Assembly (NCBI GenBank): GCA_020744225.1
Contig: JAGMWG010000013.1
Coordinates: 868,001 to 932,000 of the forward strand
Direction of reading: 5' to 3'
DNA from: Paraphoma chrysanthemicola
Taxonomy: Eukaryota > Ascomycota > Dothideomycetes > Pleosporales > Phaeosphaeriaceae
Length of the DNA stretch: 64,000 nt
In this document: positions 46,063 to 57,709 of the stretch, piece by piece
Layout: each line of letters begins with the position of its first letter
Position numbering within the stretch: the first letter of the stretch is position 1
Translations under genes and position numbers: made by a program
Notes under the pieces: model-generated
Seen by the model: the letters and a program-made list of their open reading frames with translations, nothing else
Database searches by the model: none
Told to the model about the DNA's origin: nothing

Positions 46063-46718
46063 ATGAGAGTATTGAAAAGGCTTATCTTTATCTACAAGTA
46101 TTATAGCGACTAGTCATTGCACGTACTACAGGCCTAGACATATCAGCTATGTTTCTATGCAACTAAGACTGTGATGCTGCACTACTTACCTTTACATAAT
46201 GTTGCATGGCATCACCCTCGAGAGTTTGAGCTACCGACTGCTGCCTAGGTGCTGGTTCGGTAGCTGCCTCAGCGCTAGCCGAGTGTGGACTAGCCTAATC
46301 GCTGGCCCATTACTTAGGACGCATGCTCCCCAGCTCCTCTACCGACTCCAACCTATTTAATAGTATCTTGTTGATTAGCTTATCCTACCATCAACCTTGG
46401 CTACTTTCCCGAGACGATGCCGTGGTAAAGCCAGCATGTAACAAATCTGCCGAACTTGCGTACCCCGCTCTTACTCAAGTGTGCCTGATCCCTACGATCA
46501 CCCTCTTCAACATATCATCAAACAAATACCTCAACGGAAACAAATTGCCTGCGTAAGAGCTTGTCTCTGTCTCATGAGATAGTTTCCCGTCCAAGGTATT
46601 CGCAAACTTCATCGCTGACACTCCGTGGTCTAGAAATAAACGTCTTCCCATTAGTAACGCACGCTGAACGTTTATATTGAGAAGCTCATTCCTCGAGGCT
46701 TATCAGATTCTATTCCAG
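46063..46718. other. Divergent intergenic region between secreted gene 4 and HET gene
   Basis: 656 bp between head-to-head genes; holds both promoters. Nothing further identified. Confidence 0.5.
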
Positions 46719-48870
46719 ATGTCTACCTATGTTGGCAGCAAACATCCGATCGAGTTCGAGGGAGAGTCAATGCCTCAAAAACGTCTCGCTCCAGATGATA
46801 CTGCATTCGGCATCCTATCTACATGTTCAACAGATGAAGAAAGTAACGACGGATCAATATTTGAATTTCTTGACGATGAAAGCAGCGATATTGAGTACCA
46901 ACTTTGTGCTTATTGTCAATTCATTTGCGACAATTGGTCACAAGGTCGCAATGATTCAGATTTCGTGTATCCGCACGTTGGTGACATCTTCCTGTTGGAG
47001 GAATCTGCTGCTGCGGGATGCACGATGTGCGCTCAGTTCATGCAGAGTAAAAGCAGTGAAAAGTTCGGACGGCCAAAGAAGAGATGAAGCAATATGGCTC
47101 AGCTGGCTTCCAAAGTGGCGTCTCCTTCTCGAGTTTGAACGGAATGACACATACCGAAGTAGTGGGTTTGAATCTAAGGTTCTTGCTCCCTCCTAGTTTA
47201 GACGTAGATGACGTCTTCGAAGACGATTTCGGCCGAGAGATCATAGAACTCTCCGTTGACATGATCGCTACCAACTTTTCAGGTAAGAGCTTATAGCTCT
47301 TATAAGCCTCGTATTTAAGCTTATATATAGGTCTACAGGCTCAACTCGGAGTCAGAACGACGGTCTCACATATAGCACCAAATGTGCTCTGCCCTTGGCA
47401 TCACAGTGGCTGAAAAATTGTCGTAAAGCACATTGGAAATGCAACATTCGCCGCGAGCAAATCACTCCAAATAGGCTTGTGACAACAGATAAGAGTTGTA
47501 TAAGACTGCGTCTGCGGGAAGACTTTCAGGATCCTCCGGAGTATGCAACACTTAGCCATTGCTGGGGCGAGAAAAGATTCGTCACGCTGAAGAAACAAAA
47601 TCTAGACAACTTCAAGGAAAGAATACCACAGGAGGCATTACCGCAAACATTCATGGACGCTATTCTAATCGCGCGAGAGCTGGGTGTTCAGTACATTTGG
47701 ATTGATTCCTTATGCATCATACAGGACGACACCGATGACTGGTTGCAAGAGGCAGCTACTATGAGTTCTGTATATGGAGAATCCACTCTCAATATAGCGG
47801 CCTCTGGTGCACGCGATGGAGCAGCTGGTTGCTTTCTGAGGCCACAACATACTTTGCGATGCCAGATTCAAGTGGAATCGGGTGGCCGTACTCTCCGTTA
47901 TAGCTGTGTTCCTAGAGGCTTGTACTACCATACTCTGTCCGACATGCCACTAATGAGAAGAGGATGGACACTTCAAGAACGCCTTCTGCCATCTCGAAAT
48001 CTGCACTTTACTTCCACACAAGTGTTTTGGGAGTGCTATCAAAAAGTGGCATGCGAGATGTTCCCCGACGAATTTCCCCACTCGCTGGCATACTCGGATT
48101 ACTATTTCCAGAAGCAGCCTGTTTCTATATCGATGTGGAGCTGGATAGCCCAACGATATTCCAGCTGTAACCTGACACGCACAGAAGATAAGCTGGTCGC
48201 AATATCCGGTTTTGCCCGGGAAATTCAATCGCAGACCCGAGACCAGTATGTGGCGGGCATGTGGCGCAAAGATCTCGAGTTTCAACTATGTTGGGAAACT
48301 TTGGTCGGACAGAAATGCCAGAGAATTACCCCTTATAGAGCGCCAACTTGGTCCTGGGCGTCTCTTAACTGTCGGATCAGCATCCAGATTGCGAAGCGCT
48401 TTGAAAGCACTGCAGAAAACACTTTTCGTTGGATCAAGGTCCTCAACATCCGGCTTCGGTTCGCTGGTCCTGATACGCTGGGTCAGATCTCCGCAGCAAA
48501 TCTTCGTTTGGGCTGTAGGAGTTTGTTACATGTTGCTCTTGAAAAGGGCTACATTTTCATGGCCAAAAAAAAGGTCAAAGCTATTATAAGGATAGACGAA
48601 GGCAATACTGCTGGAATTCTTGAAGCCGTTGCACTTCCTGTATTTGGCAGTTCACGTAATGGTCAAATCTCCGGCTTGTTCATCGAACCGACGAAGCAGG
48701 AAAAGGGTCAGTATCGAAGATTAGGAAGCTTCCGCATCTACGCAAGCAAGTATTGTAAAGCATTTGAAGCTGCTTCCACCGAGCGCTCATATTGGGTAGG
48801 GAGCTCTGATCTTGTTAAGATTCGAGATGATAAATTCGGGAACACCCACCGCATTATTAACATGATATAA
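46719..48870 (+). CDS. HET-domain (heterokaryon incompatibility) protein, apparently frameshifted
   Basis: The HET core is clear in the second part: EYATLSHCWGE, LPQTFMDAI, YIWIDSLCIIQDD, DWLQEAATM..VYGESTLNIAA, AAGCF, then RGWTLQERLLP and PTWSWAS. HET proteins trigger vegetative incompatibility cell death. The start is ATG 46719. The N-terminal part has LCAYCQF and GCTMCAQF, the usual pre-HET Cys pairs. A 56-bp intron (47283-47338) joins the later parts in frame. But around 47045-47065 the frame must shift by one base, near an AAAA run; no intron can explain it. Either a base is missing from the assembly or the gene is inactivated. Without the shift the product would stop at 47087. Total about 700 codons if continuous. 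Confidence 0.8.
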
Positions 48871-49402
48871 TAAACTGAATCAATTGTTTAAAGGAGCCGT
48901 TGTGATATGGAAACACGTTATAATGAAGAACTCCACTGGGTTAGTGTGAACTCATCTTTAGGAGAAAATCGTGTATTGGTTTTCATGTGCACCCTGGCTT
49001 GAGGAGGCACGACGATTTTGGGGAGGCTGCCCAAATACTTGTGGAAAACGTTATTAGGCACCTGAAAACCGGCTCGGAAGGGGAGTAGGGCCAGGATTGA
49101 AGGCCTCAGGCCATGGTTCGTGTTAGCGAACACTCTCAGCATCGAAACCGCAATCATGTTCAGATACAGCTATCGTGCGACTTTAGATGTAGTGTAATGC
49201 ACGATTATAGCTATTGGGAAAGCTTATATGTTATATAAGACAAAACGTCGTGCCACCCTCCAGCTCCGCATACCCGCCGTTGTTTCCTCCAGTGTCATGA
49301 CCAAGACTCAGTCGCAGGAGCAATTATTCAAAGCCCCGGAGCCCAAATTCCATATTCGTGCACAATCGAACAAGGTCGCAAAGCAGCCATATATCGCATA
49401 CT
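48871..49402. other. Intergenic region with TATA-like element
   Basis: 532 bp. TATATAA at 49232-49238 lies about 170 bp before the ATG of the next small gene. A frame from 49285 (MTKTQSQEQL) runs through but overlaps the better-supported gene and is not called. Confidence 0.45.
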
Positions 49403-49691
49403 ATGCGCCCCCAAATCCTCTACATTCTCGTTCCGGAAACCTACCGCAAAACCATACCTTTGCTATTTGCACCTAGCGCAGGATTCTCCCCATCAGCGAA
49501 GCGAGGCTGCATGTTCAGCTCTACCAAGAAAACGTAAGCTGACCAGCCGATGACAAGACTGTGCGCCATACAGATTCGTGTACGTGTGTAAATGCGGCTC
49601 TTATGCTTATTCATTCGTCGGCGTGAGAACGCCACGCTGCAAAGTGAGGCAGGGGCGGAAATCATGGGGCTCAAGTGGCTTCACGTGTTAG
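49403..49691 (+). CDS. Small two-exon protein with CxC..C tail, 82 aa
   Basis: Exons 49403-49533 and 49574-49691 around a 40-bp GTAAGC..CAG intron. The N-terminal part (RPQILYILVPETYRKTIPLL) is hydrophobic in patches; the second exon is basic and has VCKCGSY and PRCKVRQGR, a possible small zinc-binding site. The intron is short but both borders are consensus and the joined frame is open. No family recognised, and an upstream exon cannot be excluded. Confidence 0.5.
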
Positions 49692-49969
49692 TGTGTCTGA
49701 ATCCGGCGCAGCTGATTATGCCACCGATTTGTGTGTATGGTGCGGTGTTGCTGCCGATGTGGTGGAGTCGGTATGCGAGGAGTGAAAGATGACGCTTTAA
49801 GAGGCGAGATGGGCCTTTATGGTCGCAAGGGAGGAATGTGGCGCGGATGGTCAAATAAGGCTCGAAACCCTTGAGTGTTTTTCCAGAGGAACTGCAAAAA
49901 CTTCTAACTTGCTCTTCATCTATCAATCTCCATCTTTGTTTTTCTGAGAAATTCCTCAAATCGCCCACC

Positions 49970-50299
49970 ATGCCGTCTACGCGTCCGCGCCCTTCGGATG
50001 GACCGAGCCACAAGATGTCTGCAGAGAGTGTTCGAACGGGCATTATCGTAGGCGTAGTCATTGGCGTGCTTGCGCTTCTGATCCTGGCATATGTTCTCTA
50101 CAGTCGAAGAAGGAACCGCGGAGTGAAGGTCGGCACTATGACTGGTAGTCGACAAAGTAAATTCTGCGAAGCCAGAGGGCGGGAAGAGAAAGAGTTGGAG
50201 ATCGGTGTCATTCAAGAGCCGTTACCAGTGTACCAGAAGGAGCCTCTGAAGGACGAGACGAGGCTTGCGATGACTGCAGCGGATAATCCTCGATCATAG
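49970..50299 (+). CDS. Small single-pass membrane protein, 109 aa
   Basis: Single exon; ATG 49970 is in a good context (CCACCATG) and is preferred over an upstream TTG. Residues about 24-46 form one strong membrane helix (GIIVGVVIGVLALLILAYVLY) followed by a positive RRRN stop-transfer, so the basic C-terminal tail probably faces the cytosol. The tail has LPVYQKEP, as often seen in fungal single-pass proteins. The N-terminus is short and polar without a signal peptide. Function unknown. Confidence 0.7.
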   Translation: MPSTRPRPSDGPSHKMSAESVRTGIIVGVVIGVLALLILAYVLYSRRRNRGVKVGTMTGSRQSKFCEARGREEKELEIGVIQEPLPVYQKEPLKDETRLAMTAADNPRS

Positions 50300-50476
50300 T
50301 TCGTCTCTGGTGCGACCCGGAATAACGAATGATCACGACACCCTGTGTGTGGGCAGTACCAATAGTTCATGGGGGCCCTTCTTTGAGCGGAAAATGCCCC
50401 CAACCATTTACTCTGACGCTTCGACTCACGCCCAAGGTGTCAAGTGCTCTCCACTCTTTTGCTGCTCTTTCCTCGC

Positions 50477-51292
50477 TCAACCTGTACGATGGTACTTGTC
50501 GCCATGGCCATCTCCGTTAACGCCGTTCACGTCATCTTCCGCCTCCTCTCTTGTCCTGACCGTTCCGGCGCCGGGCCCTAGCTCTTCACCTCCAATCACT
50601 GTGCCCCGGAAGTTCCCGTCCTCGTCCATGTACTCGTCCATGTTCTCCGCAGTGATCCAACCACTCGCGCCTGGCGCTGTCTCGTCCAGCACATTGTTCC
50701 CCTCGTCGTCGCTTCCAGGCTCGTCGGGATGTAGATCCGCGCAGGTGTTCATGGCGTCGAATATCTCCTTGATGCAGGCTGTGTCAGGATTTGAGGAGTA
50801 GCTCGGCGGCAGGATCGTAAGCTCGAGAGTCTGGATGTCTTCTTCGTCATTTACGGCGTCGGCGTCGTTGAGCGACAGGTTCATGTATAGCGCTTCGACC
50901 GTGGACTTGTACTTCATGGTCGCGTGGAGGGCGATGGAGGGGTATGGTATCGCAACACCGGTCGATGTGGGTGTCGTCTGGAAGAGGATAAGGTCGCTGG
51001 TAGCTGTTAGTAGCTTTCAAGGTTCCATATGGGCTGGGCTCAATTACTTTGCATTCACGAAGATCTCTACGTCCTTGATCAGTACATCTTCGCCCTCGGT
51101 TTCTGTGTTAAACCGAAAGAAGGCCGCATCTTGCTGAAGCTGTGAAGCCGGCGCAGACAGAGTCAGTCCTGGGTGACGCGCATACAAGACTGGCTTGGCG
51201 CCGAAAAAGGTCGTTGGGGTCTGTTCCTGGTGCTCTTGGAGCGGGGTGAAGTCTTCGGTCTTCGGCGCGGCGTCGAGGTGTCGGATGGCCAT
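50477..51292 (-). CDS. pICln family, methylosome subunit / snRNP assembly chaperone
   Basis: Exons 51292-51048 and 50996-50477 with a 51-bp intron give 254 aa. The N-terminal half is the PH-like pICln (Voldacs) domain; the acidic C-terminal half includes the signature GWITAEN and long Asp/Glu runs. pICln binds Sm proteins and delivers them for snRNP assembly with the PRMT5 methylosome in the cytosol. Without the intron the frame ends at NAK. The gene shares a short divergent promoter with the WDR83 gene. Confidence 0.85.
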
Positions 51293-51603
51293 TTCGGGCG
51301 GCTGATTTTGAGGTACGGATTACTGAGATGTACGCGACCGGGATCTATAAGGAATCGTCGAGTGATCAAGAAGGATCGTGTGGTGTTGTGGCAGTGACTG
51401 TATTTGTGCAACAGCGATCTTCCAGACACCAAAAGTTAGCCGAAGTCACGCCGAATCGTCATAGCTCTTACGGCGACTCGAACTTTTGGTGGGAACCACT
51501 TCTACACCACACACACTTGGCCGCTTACCAGATTCCTTATATCTGGTGCTTCAAATCACTTCGCTATGCCTTGAAAACACCAAATCCCGACTATCAAGTC
51601 ACC
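51293..51603. promoter_or_regulatory. Divergent promoter of pICln and WDR83 genes
   Basis: 311 bp between two head-to-head housekeeping genes. Short enough that the two are likely to share control. No site assigned. Confidence 0.55.
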
Positions 51604-52611
51604 ATGCCCACCTTCCCCACCACGCCTATTGCCAAACTCACTGGCCACAATGGCATCGTCCACGCCGTCGCATACTCCTCCGGCAGCGCCTCATACATCC
51701 TGACCGGCTCAGCGGATCGCACCATCCGTCTATACAACCCTCAAAAGGCCCCGCCGTCCTCCGTCGCCCCGTCAGCATCGAACGCACGCGCGCCCGGCCT
51801 CGTCAACAAGTACAATGCACATGGCTATGAGGTCCTCAGCATCGATGTAAACACGGACAACGACAAATTCGTCTCAACCGGCGGCGACAAGACCGTTTTC
51901 GTATGGGACGTGCAAACCGCGCAAACAATACGCCGCTTCACCGGCCACGCTGGACGCGTCAATCGTGGTGTCTTTGGCGGCGATGGCGATAGCGTGATTG
52001 CGACGGGGAGTTTTGACGGCACGGTCAAGATATGGGACATCAAGTCAAACAGCTACAAGCCCATTATGACGCTCGATGACGCCAAGGACAGCGTCACCGA
52101 TATCGCGGTCCACGATGCCGAGATACTAGCCGCGAGTGTGGATGGGAGAGTGCGCAGCTACGATTTGCGAACGGGCATGTGCCATGCGGACGTTCTGGGC
52201 CATCCGTGCACGAGTCTCGCAGTGACGAAGAAGGGCACGGAGATGTTGGTCAGCTCGCTGGACTCGACGATCAGGTTGATGGATCGGGAGAATGGACAGA
52301 TGCTCAAGTTGTACCAGGATGATGCATTTGTGAACAAGGATCTGCGCGTACGCAGCACACTTGGACTGAACGATAGCGTGGTGTTGAGCGGAAGTGACAA
52401 CGGGATGGTGTTTGTGTGGGATATCCTCGGTGGAGAATGTCTGCATCGCTTCAAGCATTCTGAAATGCGGGAAGTGCAGGGCAAAGGCACGATGGCTGCA
52501 CAGACAGGCAAGAAGGATGTTGTTTCTGCTGTTGCATTTTGCAAGACGAGGAGGGAGTGGGCGAGTGCCGGCGGTGATGGGAGTGTGGTTGTCTGGGGCA
52601 TGGAACGGTGA
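51604..52611 (+). CDS. WD40 protein, WDR83/MORG1-like
   Basis: 335 aa single exon from ATG 51604 (ACCATGCC context); the frame is open upstream but that part is the promoter. Seven WD repeats: endings RTIRLYNP, KTVFVWDV, GTVKIWDI, GRVRSYDL, STIRLMDR, GMVFVWDI and GSVVVWGM. The start LTGHNGIVHAVAYSSG and order match WDR83 (MORG1), a scaffold for MAP-kinase signalling that is also found in spliceosomes. Intact propeller of usual length. Confidence 0.9.
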   Translation: MPTFPTTPIAKLTGHNGIVHAVAYSSGSASYILTGSADRTIRLYNPQKAPPSSVAPSASNARAPGLVNKYNAHGYEVLSIDVNTDNDKFVSTGGDKTVFVWDVQTAQTIRRFTGHAGRVNRGVFGGDGDSVIATGSFDGTVKIWDIKSNSYKPIMTLDDAKDSVTDIAVHDAEILAASVDGRVRSYDLRTGMCHADVLGHPCTSLAVTKKGTEMLVSSLDSTIRLMDRENGQMLKLYQDDAFVNKDLRVRSTLGLNDSVVLSGSDNGMVFVWDILGGECLHRFKHSEMREVQGKGTMAAQTGKKDVVSAVAFCKTRREWASAGGDGSVVVWGMER

Positions 52612-52710
52612 AGAAAGCGAGCATTTGACATTTCGTGATACCCCATCTATATGACTTTTTACCCCAAAACGCCTCCTCATGCATCATAAGTCCATAAACC
52701 TAGCCAGTTT

Positions 52711-54393
52711 TCAAGACCTCTTCTTACTATTAACATTCTTCCCCGCGCCCACCTTCACCCTCCCACCAGCCCGCCCACTCCTATCTCCCGTCACAATCCC
52801 TGGCAAATAATCCTCATCCATGAGATCCCTCGCACCCTTACTCCTCCTCTCCGTCTCCTGCACCTTCAGATACTCCTTCTGATCCTCCGCAAGAATCAGA
52901 TCCCGTCCCCAACCACCCTGTCCGCCACCTTGGCCACTCCACTTGCCGTTCGCCGTGCCAGCAATAGGCTTGGGCACGCTGTACCGGTCGCCACGCTTGT
53001 TATGCTGGTAGTTCTTCGCGAGGTGGATTTGCAAACCACCAGACGAATCGGTGCTGCAGGATACGCGCTTTAGCGTTGCGCCGCCGCAGCGCGAGCAGAA
53101 TTGTTTAGTGAGGTTGCGCTCGATGAAGAAGCATGCGTGGCAGCGGAGGACTTTGGATTTGAGGTGCTTGATGCGTTGCATGTTGGTTGAGAGGAGGTTG
53201 AGGTTCATTTGCAGGAGCACGGATTGCATGGCGAAGTCGATGGTCATGGTCGCGATGTCCATGTGGGTTTCTGCGGAGGAAGGTTGCACGCCCGCGTCTT
53301 TGGCTTGCTGGGCGGAGAGATTGGAGGGTGTGATCCATTCGCCGTCCGAGTCGGAGTCGTCGGTGGCGGGTGGGGAGGGAGGAGTGGAGATGTTGAGTGT
53401 CGAAAGATCTTGGGACAGGTCTGGCTGATCCGATGTGGGTTCTGTGCTAGATTGTTCTGTATGCTGTTCAGGTCCGTCGTTGTGAGATGAAGCCTCTGTT
53501 GCAGTATTTTGGGTGGGCACGTTGGCCAATTCCGTCTGCGAGTCCTTGGAGGTTTGATAAGTTGGGACTTGTTCAATCCCCTCTGTGGTGGCCTTCCCGG
53601 CAGCAATTTCGGATTGGTCCTGCACTAATGGTGACTGTTCCTGAGTCGTCGAATCTGGCAGACTGATTGGCTCTGGTTGCACAGGCACCTCGCTTTGCGG
53701 TTGTGCAGGTGATACTGTCTGCTCTAAGTGCGACGCAGCTACTGGCTGAGCCTCAGACAGCTGCGCATCCTGTTCTGGCGCCATTGATTCGATGATTTGG
53801 TCTCCTTCAACTGCTGTGCTTTGAGCTGAACCTTTGTTCCTGTTCTTTTTGCCTCTTGTGCGCGTTCTTGTCTTTGTGAACGAGAGCGCTTGCTCGCCCA
53901 CATTCTCGGGCTCTGCTCCGCTTGACTTGGCTCCCTCATCAGTCGTCACGGCCTCACCAGGCGCTGTCATCTCGCTAACTTCGACTTTCTGGTCTGTCTT
54001 CACTTCTTCACCTGGTCGCTGCTTGATCGGCTGTTTAGGCGCCTCCCTCAGACCCCATGATCCGCCATTTCTCTCGCAGTGAACTTCGTACGCAAGAGCC
54101 AAGATACCCAAATCCTGCCTACTGAGGACGGAATGGTCCCCAGTCTTCTTACTGAAGGCAATGACCGCATCATAGCTTGCTGGGCTCGGGTTCCGGATCT
54201 TTAGAAAAGGCACAAGTTGTGTTTGCACTCGTGATCTTGTGGCTTCATCGCGAATCTCGGACAGAATAGCTGGGGTTGTGATAATTTCCTCGGCGGAATT
54301 TATAATGGTAGATATTGACACGGCGTTCTTGATCAAAGGTCCAGTGTCCAGTATCAAAGAATGAATGGACTTTTGGCCGTGTTCGGTTGCCAT
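52711..54393 (-). CDS. NOB1: 20S pre-rRNA D-site endonuclease NOB1
   Basis: Cuts 20S pre-rRNA at site D to make mature 18S rRNA in cytosolic pre-40S particles. 560 aa from ATG 54393; the longer frame upstream lacks a conserved start. PIN domain at about residues 8-110 with acidic residues in LILDTGPLI, EIRDEATRSR and GDHSVLSRQDLGILALAYEV. A Cys4 zinc ribbon is visible near residue 420 (RCHACF..FCSRCGG). The conserved C-terminal GLQIHLAKNYQHNKRGDRYSVPKP follows. A long Gln/Glu/Ser-rich insert separates the PIN domain from the ribbon. Its 3' end is 99 bp from that of the WDR83 gene. Confidence 0.95.
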   Translation of the reverse strand: MATEHGQKSIHSLILDTGPLIKNAVSISTIINSAEEIITTPAILSEIRDEATRSRVQTQLVPFLKIRNPSPASYDAVIAFSKKTGDHSVLSRQDLGILALAYEVHCERNGGSWGLREAPKQPIKQRPGEEVKTDQKVEVSEMTAPGEAVTTDEGAKSSGAEPENVGEQALSFTKTRTRTRGKKNRNKGSAQSTAVEGDQIIESMAPEQDAQLSEAQPVAASHLEQTVSPAQPQSEVPVQPEPISLPDSTTQEQSPLVQDQSEIAAGKATTEGIEQVPTYQTSKDSQTELANVPTQNTATEASSHNDGPEQHTEQSSTEPTSDQPDLSQDLSTLNISTPPSPPATDDSDSDGEWITPSNLSAQQAKDAGVQPSSAETHMDIATMTIDFAMQSVLLQMNLNLLSTNMQRIKHLKSKVLRCHACFFIERNLTKQFCSRCGGATLKRVSCSTDSSGGLQIHLAKNYQHNKRGDRYSVPKPIAGTANGKWSGQGGGQGGWGRDLILAEDQKEYLKVQETERRSKGARDLMDEDYLPGIVTGDRSGRAGGRVKVGAGKNVNSKKRS

Positions 54394-57300
54394 ATTGGTG
54401 TGCCGCGCACGTTCCCCGTGAAATTTTGCTTGATTGAGAAGCACGTTATCAATAGTCGTCCTGTAGATTATACAGACTGTGTTATAGGGTCGTGGTTGGA
54501 TATCTGAGGTTGTGTTGCACAAATTTCACAGTCGTGGCGGGGCGTGTTGTGCGCGCGCCCGACAAAGGGAAATTTTTGGAAAGGCCAACCGTGCTCTGAT
54601 TGGCTCAACAGGGCTTCTCTCTAATGTACGAGTACCACCATCGATCTTTCCGCCTTAGCTTCCGCAGTCTTCTTTTGACCTCACTTGATCTCACTGAAGT
54701 CCATCTCATCCCTCGCTGACTATTGAACGCCCCGAGCAAAGGTTCCTTCCACACTTCCTTCATGTCATCTCCTGCTGTTCCCCAGCGTCCCAGATTGCAA
54801 TGCCGACCGGCTGCTAGCGCTTCTCAAGCGTTCGAACCCCCTTAGCCGCTGGCTAGGACTACTGCACCGGCGTCTAGCAACTCCCTGACTCGTCCAATCG
54901 CGCCCGTGCCGTGGTGCCGACGGCGCATATTGAGGCGCGGATACAATCGCGAGCCGCAGCCGCGGTTGCCGTGAAGCAATCGTGACGCGCTTGGGTGATT
55001 CATGGACCTGATCACGCTGAAGCAATCATGTCCAGCTCGACTCTCAGCATTGTCCATGCTCCTCGCAGAAGCTCGATGACCATCCGAATGCTCGGTTTCA
55101 TCTCGTTTGTGGTAACTTCCGACGACCGGCGCTTCCACGAGCCGCCGTGGATGCCCACTTCCAGCTGAGAGCCTGTTGAATTCCATTGCGTCGGGTCTGT
55201 GCCGCTTTCTCACTCGAGGCCGGTCTGATGGTCTCCGTCTTTTGTTTTGTAATCTTTCTCTTTCCCGCTCCTCCACAAGTCATAGACTCTTCGTTCACAT
55301 CTCGTATTCATCAATATTCGGAGAGCAAGGCTGCCATGTGTCAGAAGGACTGCCTCTTCAGACTTTCTGCGACAGGGGGCCGAGCACGACTTGAAGATAT
55401 ATGAACGGTGGCCATATTCAGCTAGCGACACGTCGAAACTCTATGCATGCGGCATGGTCTCCACTCGCAAGCCAATCGGTCGGTGATAGGAGCACGAGTG
55501 CATTGAGTTTTGCTCGGGGCATGCACCAAGGCCCGTTTCCACCTTATCACTGGAGATGCCTGCGGCAGGATCTCCGCAGCTCTTGCTCTTATTCGTTGTC
55601 TTATCGAATCGAAGGACCACGATCGGGGTGACTGCTCGTCAGCCGCCAATTAAGACGGCTAATCCGAGCAGATGAGCGAATGAGACAGACCAGAGCAGTC
55701 ACAATGCCGCTGCAGCCTTGTCAGTCTACCACACTACCGCGAGGCGCCATGTTCCAGATGGCACGTGGGTGTCACCACGATTACCGCCACTGTCTCGGCT
55801 TACCCTCGGTGGCAAGCACAGAGACAACCGCCATGAAGAGAACTCATGCCGTTCTGCAGTGCCTGCGGGATCATCTCCCACCTAGACTCTTCCTTAAGCC
55901 GAGCGCGCTCAAAATGCTCTCGTGGTGGTACGTCGTTGGGCTTCATGACCCTCGCATTCTGTGAGTGGCGGGAAACGGTGCATCGCTTCGAAGGACGTCA
56001 AGCCTGTTAGGTGCCACATGACCATGATTCGTGCTAAGCTAACTTTTCTTGCTGTCGTCAGATGGACCGGTGAACATGGTCTTGCTATCCTCACCTATTC
56101 AGGCGGCCTGGAGGAGCCGTTATCCAAGTGCAGGGTTGATTTCCGGTGAAGTCTGAAGATTCTGCAGGTGCGATAATCCACCCATGATCAGCACGGCGGA
56201 TTCAAGTACATCCAGATTAGGCCAGGGGAGACGAGCCGCCTCAACCATGTGTTCTCATTAGTGGGCGCGCCATGGTGGGCGCGCCATGCTTGCCAATGTG
56301 AACGCAAGCGGCCCTGGGAACAGATGGAAGAGAAGGCAAAACAAGGCGACCATGCGGAGACGTCCTTCAGCATCCCTTGCGCATATGTGCCGCAGCTCCT
56401 AGTGTGCAGTCAGCTCGTCCTGCGCCTACTTAACTCCCACGCTTCCTCAGTTTGACTTCGACATGGCCGCAATGGCTTTTGCCATCCAGCAGATGAACTT
56501 ACTAATCGATTGCCACAGTGCGACGACCGGACCGACTTTTCGCCCCCCGTCAACCCTCCTTCGACTCCCAAGCGCCCTTGGCCTCCCGTCAGACGCCATT
56601 TCGCTTGCTTTTAACCACTGTCCAGTCAAGCAGAGCCGCATCGATTATTCTTGCCTCCTCGGTAGAGCCACATGCGCGTCTTACCGTGGCCGGCAAAGAA
56701 CCTTGCAACTGGCGATCAGCGCGACACCACTGTAGTCTCATTCCCACGAAACAGGGAGAGAACAGTCAACAGCCCGACGAACACCATCAGTCCTAATTGC
56801 GACTAAATCACGGGCAGATCCTAGCGCTGCAATCCATACTCGTACCCGAACATCCTTCCGGTTCCACACGATTCGCGAAACATTGCCATTGCTTTACCGG
56901 CACAACTTACATGTTGTCAAGCATCGGGTCTAGCCAATTCTCTTGCGGAAACATTCCTCCGTTCGCTAGCAGCAGAGAGTGTGGGCGGATGACAGACACC
57001 TCACGGCGCTTCGCCTGAACAGGCTCCTGCGGATCCTCCAAGCAAGCCTTTGCCGCTGCTGCTGGTTGGTCAAGTGTGGCGGGTCAGTCGCCTGCACGCT
57101 ATGGCACCACTTTAAGCTCAACACTCGGCCAGCATGCAATCAAGTCATTAGTCAAACGTAACTGCACGCGCAGGAGCGGCGCGGGCGGTATCAGCAATCG
57201 GAAACCCTTGCTACGGGGTTGCTTCCCGTCATAGCTGATTCAGAACGTTCTTGAGAGCATCGAACACAGGCCTATTTTATCTGCGACTTTCCCATGGAGT

Positions 57301-57709
57301 CCCACCCGAGCTAATGGCATGGCTACACAACAATAAGGAAACATGGCCCGAAACATACAGGCGGCGGGGTAGCGGATGCTGGCTGAGCATCCATCGCGTA
57401 GTTGGACGGAGACTTGCAGATTTGGGCCGCCATGCCTGTTGCAAGAGCACTACCGGCTTATCAGAAGCTAACACTTGCCATCGACCCGCACTCCTCTCTT
57501 GTCTGAGAGTAGTCGCATGACCACGAGAACAGCATGTCCCGCCAATGGAAGATAGACCACGCAGAGCCGCACTACTCACCGGACGGATAAAGCAGGCTCA
57601 GGATGAGGGGTTGCAGGCAGGCCAGAGTAGGGCATGTGCATACTCGGCGCCGACAAACGTCACCGAGACTCTGCGAACCGATATCTGAGAAGGGCACAGT
57701 GGATTAGTC
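54394..57709. other. Long intergenic region, no gene supported
   Basis: 3.3 kb of normal G+C with many short chance frames. The start is the NOB1 promoter. No domain, signal peptide or clean splice-linked frame was found. Confidence 0.45.
56261..56288. repeat. 14-bp tandem duplication
   Basis: GTGGGCGCGCCATG occurs twice head to tail. A small local duplication in non-coding sequence. Confidence 0.85.
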
